A DNA stretch of 64,000 bases, taken from NCBI GenBank assembly GCA_963824085.1, contig CAWGNT010000023.1:248001-312000 (forward strand), written 5' to 3'. The stretch comes from JARRNE01 sp963824085 (GTDB lineage Bacteria; Pseudomonadota; Gammaproteobacteria; Chromatiales; Chromatiaceae). This document shows, one piece after another, positions 36,276 to 42,844 of the stretch; position 1 is the stretch's first letter, and each line of letters begins with the position of its first letter. Position numbers and translations under genes: made by a program. Under the pieces are notes generated by a model, which was not told the DNA's origin, ran no database searches, and saw nothing but the letters and a program-made list of their open reading frames with translations.

Positions 36276-37603
36276 GGCTCGACCGGCGCTTCCGCCGCCT
36301 CCACGACCGGGTCCGTATAGCGGTAGAGGTTGCCCTCGAAATTGCTGAGCAGCAGCTCGTCACCCTCGCGCCCGATCAGGTAGTCCGGCAAGAGGGGGAT
36401 CTTGCCCCCCCCGCCTGGGGCGTCGATCACGTAGGTCGGCACCGCATATCCGGTGGTGTGCCCGCGGAGCGCCCGGATGATCTCCAGCCCCTTGCTCACG
36501 GGAGTGCGGAAGTGCGCGGACCCGACGATAGGGTCGCATTGATAGAGGTAGTAGGGACGGACACGCAGGCGCAGCAGGCCCCGCATCAGCCGCTTCATGT
36601 TCTCGATGTCGTCGTTGACGCCCTTGAGCAGCACGGTCTGACTGCCCAACGGGATGCCGGCGTCGGCCAGCCGCGCGCAGGCCTCCGCGACTTCGGGGGT
36701 AAGCTCGTCCGGATGGGTGAAGTGAATGCTCATCCAAAGGGGGTGGTAGCGGCGCAGGACGCGGGTCAGGTCGCGGGTGACGCGTTGCGGCATGACCACC
36801 GGCTGCTTGGTGCCGATGCGGACAAACTCGACGTGCGGCAGCCGCCGCAGTCGAGAGAGTATCCAGTCCAGCCGCTCGTCGTCCAGGGTCAAAGGGTCTC
36901 CGCCCGAGAGAAGCACGTCCCGGATCTCGGGGTGGGCCTCGATGTACGCCAACCCCTGCTCCAGGTCGCTCCTGCGCACGCTCGCCTCGCCGCTGGCACC
37001 CACCATGCGGGAACGGGTGCAGTAGCGGCAGTAGGTGGAGCAGAGTCCGGTGACCAGGAATAGGACCCGATCGGGGTAACGGTGGACGATGCTCGGGACC
37101 GGGCTGTCCGCGTCCTCTGCGAGGGGGTCCTCCGCCTCCCCAGGCGACCTGAGGTACTCGCCGCCCGCGGGTACGACGGTTCGACGGAGCGGTTGAGAGC
37201 CGCCCCGCTCCGACAGGAGGCTTGCGTAGTAGGGCGTCAGTGCGAGCGGCAGCGGACCCGAGCGGCGCCCGATGGCGTCCAGCTCATCCGCCGACAGCCA
37301 GAGTACCCGTACAAGGTCGTCGATGCTCGTGATGCGATGGCGCATCTGCCATCGCCAATCGTTCCACTCGCGATCGCCGGCCTGAGGGTAGTAGCGTGCC
37401 CTGAACAGGCGGGCAGCACGGCTCACGGGAAAGCGCGGGATGGACCCCGCAGTCCGTCGGCGTGCACCGCCGACAAGACGCGGGAAATCGACGACGCCAT
37501 GGAGCGCCGTGGGCGTGGATGCAGGCACCCCGCGACCAGCCCCAGGAGGCTCGTCGTCCTCGTCGGGAGGGGCGGCGTCAGGCAGGGTCGGACGCTTGCT
37601 CAT
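36266..37603 (-). CDS. kamA: Lysine 2,3-aminomutase (KamA family radical SAM enzyme)
   Basis: A 445-residue PLP- and SAM-dependent mutase that moves the alpha-amino group of L-lysine to C3. The [4Fe-4S] cysteines are Cys188, Cys192 and Cys195 in TGLCSTYCRYCTRSRM. The PLP lysine is in IDAPGGGGKIPLLPDY. Two Asp residues that bind the substrate side-chain amine in the Clostridium subterminale enzyme appear conserved: one in QCDPIVGSAHFRTP and one in YVIDAPGGGG. This argues for lysine as substrate. An N-terminal proline-rich extension of about 50 residues is extra. The ATG at 37603 follows GAGGTG. It is the first gene of a five-gene cluster. Confidence 0.9.
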   Translation of the reverse strand: MSKRPTLPDAAPPDEDDEPPGAGRGVPASTPTALHGVVDFPRLVGGARRRTAGSIPRFPVSRAARLFRARYYPQAGDREWNDWRWQMRHRITSIDDLVRVLWLSADELDAIGRRSGPLPLALTPYYASLLSERGGSQPLRRTVVPAGGEYLRSPGEAEDPLAEDADSPVPSIVHRYPDRVLFLVTGLCSTYCRYCTRSRMVGASGEASVRRSDLEQGLAYIEAHPEIRDVLLSGGDPLTLDDERLDWILSRLRRLPHVEFVRIGTKQPVVMPQRVTRDLTRVLRRYHPLWMSIHFTHPDELTPEVAEACARLADAGIPLGSQTVLLKGVNDDIENMKRLMRGLLRLRVRPYYLYQCDPIVGSAHFRTPVSKGLEIIRALRGHTTGYAVPTYVIDAPGGGGKIPLLPDYLIGREGDELLLSNFEGNLYRYTDPVVEAAEAPVEPCA

Positions 37604-37728
37604 GGGAACACCTCGATGCAGACCAAGGGAAGCGTCCCTCTCGCCCACAACCCGCTGCTGAGCGTTCCGGCAAACCGCTCCGACGACTACTGGCCGCCAG
37701 ACGGCAAGAGGGTCCGAGATCGGCGGCT

Positions 37729-37756
37729 ATATTAGAGCGAGGGACCCGAAACGCAA
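37729..37756 (-). promoter_or_regulatory. Candidate sigma-70 promoter for the kamA cluster
   Basis: On the minus strand TTGCGT (37756-37751) and TAATAT (37734-37729) are 16 bases apart, about 125 bases upstream of the kamA ATG. A reasonable but not perfect match. Confidence 0.4.
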
Positions 37757-37845
37757 GCCCTTTGGAATAGCTGCCTTTCGGGCTAATGCGAGAACAAACA
37801 AAGCCCAACGGTGCATGCGGGGAACCCATTACCCTAAAAAGAGCA

Positions 37846-37995
37846 GTTCACCACGAAGAGCACGAAGAAACACGAAGTAGAACAACGGCGAAATAGGAAA
37901 TGGGGATAGATCCGGCTTCACCCTCCAACTGATGGCGCAATTGGAAGTAGCTATTTGAAGCTCTTCGTGTTTTTCGTGTCCTTCGTGGTTCGACT
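37846..37995. repeat. Inverted pair of 'accacgaag' repeats
   Basis: CACCACGAAGAGCACGAAG and acacgaag (37850-37880) are inverse to CTTCGTGTTTTTCGTGTCC and ttcgtggtt (37962-37992). The spacer of about 80 bases is not coding. Similar units are common between genes in several proteobacteria. The 38.0-38.17 kb remainder of this gap holds nothing I recognise. Confidence 0.6.
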
Positions 37996-38177
37996 TCCGA
38001 ATCTAGGATTACACGCCCGTAACGATCTGACGCTGGTCTCGTCCACTGCCGTCGCCCTTCAGGGGAGCCGGCGAATGTTCCCCTGCCCGCAGTCCGCGTT
38101 CGACCCGTCCAATCGCCCCGCGAGGATACTATGTCCGGCGGGAACGTCGCCGTAATCGCGAGGCGGCTCGGACCGCG

Positions 38178-38798
38178 TCACTTTCGGCTCAGCTCTGCGT
38201 TTCGCTTAGCCAAATGTGCGATGAGGCCGTCCAATCCACGCTTGCGGACCTCATTGGCGAAGCTGTTGCGATAGTTCGATACCAGGCTGACACCGTCGAC
38301 ACTCACGTCGTAAACCTTCCACTGGTCGCCGGCGAGCGACATGTCGTAGTCGACCGGGATCGGCTGCGAGCCGCCGGGCTGCTTGATGCGGGACGAGACA
38401 GTTACCCGCTTGTCGCCTGGGTTGGCGCGCAGGGGCAGGAACCGCATCACATCGCGCGGGATGCCTTCCCCTCTGGTGTATTCGATGAGTGCCGTCGTGT
38501 AGAACCGAACCAGAAACTGCTGGAACTCGTGGATGAAGCGGCTCCGCTGCCCGGGCGTAGCGGTGCGCCAGGTCTTTCCTAGGACCAGGCGGGATACCTG
38601 CTCGAAGTCGACGTGGGGCACCAGGTTCCTCTCGGCCAGCTCACGAACGCGTGCCGGGTTGTTTCGCAGATCGTCGCCCTCCGCCTCCAGTGCGTTGAGC
38701 ATGCGGTCTGCGCTCGCGGTGATGAGTCGCTGTGCCTCTTGTGGATTGGGTGCACCCGCCGCGTTGCACGCCCAAAGCCAGGCAGTAGCGAAGACCAC
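38178..38798 (-). CDS. mlaC: MlaC/Ttg2D-like phospholipid-binding protein (orphan)
   Basis: A periplasmic ABC-type lipid shuttle component of 206 residues. Conserved parts are AERNLVPHVDFEQVSRLVLG, WRTATPGQRSRFIHEFQQFL, FYTTALIEYTRGE and YDMSLAGDQWKVYDVSVDGV, then SLVSNYRNSFANEV near the end. MlaC moves phospholipids between the outer-membrane MlaA complex and the inner-membrane MlaFEDB transporter. No other mla gene is nearby. The start is unclear: the only in-frame candidate is the GTG at 38798, which leaves a very short signal peptide (MVFATAWLWACNAAGA), while the frame stays open upstream without an ATG. Confidence 0.85.
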   Translation of the reverse strand: MVFATAWLWACNAAGAPNPQEAQRLITASADRMLNALEAEGDDLRNNPARVRELAERNLVPHVDFEQVSRLVLGKTWRTATPGQRSRFIHEFQQFLVRFYTTALIEYTRGEGIPRDVMRFLPLRANPGDKRVTVSSRIKQPGGSQPIPVDYDMSLAGDQWKVYDVSVDGVSLVSNYRNSFANEVRKRGLDGLIAHLAKRNAELSRK

Positions 38799-38909
38799 CG
38801 CAGTCGCCCACGGACGAGAGGGCGCGGCCGCATCGGATGCGGGCAGCCTTGAGGCGCGAGGGTTGGGCAGAGCATGGGGCTTTCCTCCTTTGTCACTCGG
38901 TCGTACTCG

Positions 38910-39095
38910 CGTTAAACACGGCCCACATGGCTTTTTCGGTTCTCAGCCTAAGGGGCCTGGTTACACCCGTCGGGGGTGTCGGCAGCAGGGAGGCTGCCGT
39001 CAAGCCTACATGGATGGATTCACGGCGTCCCTCGGCGGGTGTAACCAGGCCCCGAAAAAACGAAAAACCCAAGTGCAAAACGTATAACCCGACAA
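38910..39095 (+). repeat. Palindromic dispersed repeat, family P, copy 3
   Basis: Outer arms are CCTGGTTACACCCGTCGGGGG (38958-38978) and CCCTCGGCGGGTGTAACCAGG (39031-39051). The inner stem is GGCAGCAGGGAGGCTGCC. CTACATGGATGGATTCACGG lies in the loop region, and the tail is cccgaaaaaacgaaaaaccc. The arms differ from those of copies 1 and 2 on both sides in a matching way (TTACACC/GGTGTAA against TTGCGCC/GGCGCAA), so base pairing is kept. Confidence 0.75.
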
Positions 39096-39201
39096 TTTTC
39101 TCCAGGTGAGTCGCCAAGGGACTCGCCTAGGTTACGCTGATTGACCCGGTCGTCGCCTGAGCGGCAATGACCACTTGACCCTTGGACCCCGATTCATGAT
39201 C

Positions 39202-40281
39202 TTACCCGAACAGGGTCAGCTGCTGGCCTCGCCGAGGGGGCGGCTGAAAACGGGTAGGATCGAGTCCCCAGGTTTCCTCACGCCTATCGAGACCCAGCCG
39301 CTTAACGGTGAGCTGGAATCGCTTGCGCAGGAGCTCGGCATAGGGCCCGGTGCCCGACATGCGTGTGTCGAAGCGAGGGTCGTTCAGCCGGCCTCCCCGG
39401 CACTGGCGGATTAGGCTGAGCACCCGCTCCGCGCGATCCGGGTAGTGGGCCGCGAGCCACTCCTGGAACAGATCCTTGATCTCCAGCGGTAGCCGGATCA
39501 GGAGTGTCCCCGCCCGCGTCGCGCCGGCTGCTGCCGCCGCCTCCAGAATACGCTCCAGCTCGTGATCATTGAGCGCTGGGATCAAGGGCGCAACCAGCAC
39601 ACCCACGGGCACTCCCGCCGCGGCCAGTGTCCGGACCACGTCCAAGCGCCGCGCGGGCGAGGCGGCGCGGGGCTCAAGGCACCGCGCGAGCCCGGGGTCC
39701 AGGGTCGTCACGGACACCAGGACGGCGGCCAGACGCTGCTCGGCCATGGGCACCAGCAGATCGAGATCGCGCAGGACCAATCCGGACTTCGTAGTAATGG
39801 CGGTCGGGTGCCGGCAAGCGGCGAGCACCTCCAGGATCTGACGGGTGATGCGCATACGCTTCTCAACCGGCTGGTAAGGATCCGTATTCGCCCCTAGCAC
39901 CAGCGTGTCTGGGCTGTAACCGGGCTTAGCGAGTGCTTGCTCCAGCTGCCGCCCCGCGTCCGGTTTGTAAAATAGGCGGCTCTCGAAGTCGAGGCCGGGC
40001 GAGAGGCCGAGCCAGGCGTGGGTCGGACGTGCGTAGCAGTAAACACAACCGTGCTCGCAGCCGCGGTATGGATTTACGGAACGGTCGAAGGGGATGTCAG
40101 GCGAGCGGTTGTAGCTGATGATGGTGCGACTGGTGTCCACCTGGAGCAGAGTTCGCAGCGGCTCTATCTCTTCGGCATACCAGCCGTCATATACCGTCTC
40201 CCGCTGATGCGCCGCGTAACGGTTGTCTGGGTTTCCCGCGGCTCCGCGTCCGCGGGTGGTCTTGTGGGGCTGCTCTGTCAC
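39202..40281 (-). CDS. PA0069 family radical SAM protein
   Basis: A 359-residue radical SAM protein. The cluster-binding cysteines are in NPYRGCEHGCVYCYARPTHA, a CxxxCxxC with the trailing YARP typical of the PA0069/Rv2578c and SplB-like group. LVLGANTDPYQPVEK and ITTKSGLVLRDLDLL follow. Function unknown; members are sometimes annotated as spore-photoproduct-lyase-like. I chose the GTG at 40281, giving VTEQPHKTTRGRGAAGNPD, as it matches the usual short N-terminus. The longer frame to 40356 overlaps the divergent gene's leader. Confidence 0.9.
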   Translation of the reverse strand: MTEQPHKTTRGRGAAGNPDNRYAAHQRETVYDGWYAEEIEPLRTLLQVDTSRTIISYNRSPDIPFDRSVNPYRGCEHGCVYCYARPTHAWLGLSPGLDFESRLFYKPDAGRQLEQALAKPGYSPDTLVLGANTDPYQPVEKRMRITRQILEVLAACRHPTAITTKSGLVLRDLDLLVPMAEQRLAAVLVSVTTLDPGLARCLEPRAASPARRLDVVRTLAAAGVPVGVLVAPLIPALNDHELERILEAAAAAGATRAGTLLIRLPLEIKDLFQEWLAAHYPDRAERVLSLIRQCRGGRLNDPRFDTRMSGTGPYAELLRKRFQLTVKRLGLDRREETWGLDPTRFQPPPRRGQQLTLFG

Positions 40282-40355
40282 GGCGTGCGGGGGTGCTGGG
40301 CTTTGGCTATAGTTTGGACCGTTCAACGGAAAGCCAATCCTTTGAGGAGACCACA

Positions 40356-40943
40356 ATGGCCGCGAAGAAGATCCTGATGTTGGTGGGAGACTACGTAGAA
40401 GACTACGAGGTCATGGTGCCGTTCCAGATGCTCCTGATGGTGGGGCACGAGGTCCACGCCGTCTGCCCGGACAAGAAAGCGGGTGACAACGTGCGCACGG
40501 CAGTTCACGACTTCGAGGGTGATCAGACATATAGCGAGAAGCGTGGACACAATTTCTCGATCAACGCCGACTTCGCCGGCGTCGACCCGGAGCAGTACGA
40601 TGCCCTCGTGATTCCCGGCGGACGCGCCCCGGAGTACCTGCGTCTCAACCCGCGCGTGATCGAGATCGTCCGCCACTTTGCCAGTGCGGACAAGCCGATT
40701 GCCTCCATCTGCCATGGCCAGCAGATCCTGGTTGCCGCCGGCGCGCTGGAAGGCAAGAAGGCCACCGCCTACCCCGCCGTGAAACCGGACGTGGAGGCGG
40801 CCGGCGCTACCTGGTGCGACGTCAACGAGACCTTTTCCAACGCCTACACGGACGGCAAGCTAGTCACCGCTCCCGCGTGGCCGGCTCACCCGGAGTGGAT
40901 GCGCAAGTTCCTGGAGGTGCTCGGAAGCCGTATCGAGCCTTAG
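40356..40943 (+). CDS. DJ-1/PfpI family protein
   Basis: A 195-residue class I glutamine amidotransferase-like protein. The nucleophile elbow is ASICHGQQILVAAGAL with the conserved Cys, and the partner acidic residue is expected in the N-terminal GDYVEDYEVMVPF. YDALVIPGGRAPEYLRLNP is typical. Family members act as proteases, glyoxalases or deglycases; the precise activity is not clear. The ATG at 40356 follows GGAG. It is divergent from the PA0069-type gene, with TATAGT near 40312 as a possible -10 element. Confidence 0.9.
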   Translation: MAAKKILMLVGDYVEDYEVMVPFQMLLMVGHEVHAVCPDKKAGDNVRTAVHDFEGDQTYSEKRGHNFSINADFAGVDPEQYDALVIPGGRAPEYLRLNPRVIEIVRHFASADKPIASICHGQQILVAAGALEGKKATAYPAVKPDVEAAGATWCDVNETFSNAYTDGKLVTAPAWPAHPEWMRKFLEVLGSRIEP

Positions 40944-41040
40944 ACGATTTCGGTCAAATTAGGTACCACCTTGCTGGTTCTTTCGCGCGCCTTCGGCGTC
41001 GCGCCGACAGTCACAGCCCGACTATGCTCCTGCCAGCACT
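40943..41040 (-). repeat. Dispersed repeat family D, copy 1 (inverted)
   Basis: On the minus strand this reads TGTGACTGTCGGCGCGACGC then CGAAGGCGCGCGAAAG then ACCAGCAAGGTGGTACC. Copies lie at 42670-42772 and 46995-47070. It abuts the DJ-1 gene stop. Confidence 0.65.
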
Positions 41041-41100
41041 CCTTGAAGGCGAACGAATATCCTGCGCAAATTGATACATGACTTTCCGCCAATCGCCTTG

Positions 41101-41532
41101 ATGCGCCACCGGGTCTTCGTTTACGGAACGCTGCTGCGCGGGGAAGTGAATCATCACCTACTCGGCGGGGCCGAGTTTCTCGGTCCCCACCGTACGGACG
41201 CCTGCTTCACCCTGTACGACTTGGGTGCCTACCCCGGCCTCAGCCGCGGCGGAGGAACGGCAGTTGCGGGCGAGGTCTACCGGGTCGGCGAGGCGGACAT
41301 GCATCAGCTCGACCGGTTGGAGGACTATCCTCGGCTCTACGATCGGGTGCTCATCCCCTCACCCTACGGTCGGGCCTGGATGTACGTCTACCGTGGGCGC
41401 GTCAAGGACCGGACGGTGATCCGTTCCGGCGACTGGCGAACGCTGACAAGAGACCCGGATTCCCTGATGGCGGCGGTGGTGCGCGCGACCCGCGATCCCA
41501 AGAACCCGCGCTGGCGGACGCGTAGCCACTGA
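41101..41532 (+). CDS. Gamma-glutamylcyclotransferase (AIG2-like) family protein
   Basis: A 143-residue GGCT-fold protein. The substrate loop is VFVYGTLLRGEVNHHLL at the N-terminus. The conserved acidic region is DMHQLDRLEDYPRLYDRVLI, where a Glu acts in catalysis in true cyclotransferases, and AWMYVYRG follows. It may act on gamma-glutamyl amines or peptides and so take part in glutathione turnover. The ATG at 41101 gives the conserved MRHRVFVYGTL start; an ATG at 41071 is also in frame. Confidence 0.88.
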   Translation: MRHRVFVYGTLLRGEVNHHLLGGAEFLGPHRTDACFTLYDLGAYPGLSRGGGTAVAGEVYRVGEADMHQLDRLEDYPRLYDRVLIPSPYGRAWMYVYRGRVKDRTVIRSGDWRTLTRDPDSLMAAVVRATRDPKNPRWRTRSH

Positions 41533-41599
41533 CGCAGCTCTGCTGTAGATTGCCAATTGCGGTGGCGCGCCGTCGCCCCGCTCAACCAGAGGAACGCCC

Positions 41600-42061
41600 A
41601 TGTCAGAAGAAGGCCGCTTCAAGATCCACCTGGAGCAGCTCGATGATTATCAGATCAACGTCCGCTTCGACTGGAAGAAGGCCGCCGACGTCCTCATGGA
41701 CGAGCCCCCGCCCCTCGGCGAGGCGTCGGGGCCTAATGCTTCGCGTATGCTGGCCGCGGCGGCGGGAAACTGTCTCAGCGCTGCGTTGCTCTACTGCCTC
41801 GCCAAGGAGGAGCCGCCGGCCCATAGCCTGAGGACGGAGGCAACCTGCATTCTGATCCGCAACGAGAAGAAGCGTCTGCGCATCGGAGGTATGGAGGTCA
41901 AGCTGATCGTCAGCGACGAGCTGGCAAGCTCTGCGCGTTTCAACCGGTGCAAGGACCTCTTCGAGGACTTCTGCGTCGTGAGTGCGAGCATCCGTCAAGG
42001 CATCCCCATCCGCGTCCAGGTCACCGACCAGCAGGGCGAGGTCCTGCACAGCTCAGAATGA
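41600..42061 (+). CDS. OsmC family protein
   Basis: A 153-residue OsmC/Ohr-fold protein. The helix with the first Cys is RMLAAAAGNCLSAALLYCLA and the second is CKDLFEDFCVVSASIRQGI. Two separate Cys positions suit a thiol peroxidase of organic hydroperoxides or a related role. Its stop codon overlaps the start codon of the broken cupin gene (ATGA), so the two once formed an operon. Confidence 0.9.
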   Translation: MSEEGRFKIHLEQLDDYQINVRFDWKKAADVLMDEPPPLGEASGPNASRMLAAAAGNCLSAALLYCLAKEEPPAHSLRTEATCILIRNEKKRLRIGGMEVKLIVSDELASSARFNRCKDLFEDFCVVSASIRQGIPIRVQVTDQQGEVLHSSE

Positions 42062-42353
42062 CTATCTCGGTATCCTCCGCTGTATCCTCCGCTGTCCCCG
42101 ACGCCTGGCGAACCGGCAGCTCCAGCTGCGACGTCTGGAGCGATCCTCTCCCGGGCAGGTATGGGCGAACGTTGCCCACGGCGTCGACGAGCTTCTGATG
42201 CCGATCGGAGGGCAGATTGAGCTTGAGATGGACGGCCTTACCTTACGTCCGGTCGTCGCGGAGGAGGTCCTCATCTCCGCTGATGTGGTCCACGCCGTGC
42301 GCAACACGGGTAGCACCCAGAGTCGCAAGTACTCCGGTAACCGGAGCGCATAG
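42058..42353 (+). pseudogene. Cupin-domain gene with a 2-base frameshift
   Basis: The ATG overlaps the OsmC stop. The first frame reads SSSCDVWSDP and then shifts; the second frame continues PGQVWANVAHGVDELLMPIG and LRPVVAEEVLISADVVHAVR, a clear small cupin. The break is at 42145-42152 (cctctccc), where removal of one CT restores WSDPPGQVW. A 12-base in-frame tandem duplication (GTATCCTCCGCT twice, 42070-42093) lies near the start. The C-terminal end is present. Either a recent pseudogene or a sequencing slip. Confidence 0.7.
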
Positions 42354-42428
42354 CCCGGCCTGGGCGCCCCTGCGCTGCACTGGCTAAACTTGGTAGTCGG
42401 GGTGCGGCGAACGGCGGAGGATCCGCGC

Positions 42429-42518
42429 ATGAAATCCATCCTGTTCGATCTCGACGGCGTGATCGACTCCATTGCCAGTCTGCTCGATTGGTGGCAGGCG
42501 CACGCAGTCGCCAAGTAA
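42429..42518 (+). pseudogene. Stub of a HAD-family hydrolase
   Basis: A 29-codon frame opens with MKSILFDLDGVIDSIASLLD, the DxD motif-I start of HAD phosphatases, then stops after WWQAHAVAK. Nothing resembling motifs II-IV follows. It looks like the 5' end of a lost gene, joined to family D repeat DNA downstream. Confidence 0.55.
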
Positions 42519-42669
42519 TCCGCATTGGGATGGCGAGATTACATCACCCTGCGGGAAAGGACCGCGGTCGCTGTGGCGATAGGTCTGCGTTGGGCTCGTT
42601 GTCGCCACTAAGGCGATTGCCGGAAAATCATTTGCCAGATTGCGCAGGATTTTCGTTCACCTGCAAGGA

Positions 42670-42772
42670 GCGCTGGCGGGAGCAGAGCTGAGCTACGTGA
42701 CTGCCGGCGTAACGCCGAAGGTGGCCAAAAGGACCAGCAAGGTGGTACACGATTTGAGGGCAATCGCCTAAG
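42670..42772 (+). repeat. Dispersed repeat family D, copy 2
   Basis: CGCTGGCGGGAGCAGAGCTG then ACGTGACTGCCGGCGTAACG, CCGAAGGTGGCCAAAAGG and ACCAGCAAGGTGGTACACG. It matches copy 1 at 40943-41040 over about 100 bases, including the gcgctggcgggagca start and the aatcgcctaag end. Confidence 0.65.
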
Positions 42773-42844
42773 TAGTGTCACGGATTACCCGTGAACGCCG
42801 AGACGAGTAGGGTGTTTTAGTCGTGTCTTTCGCGAAGCGGGAAC

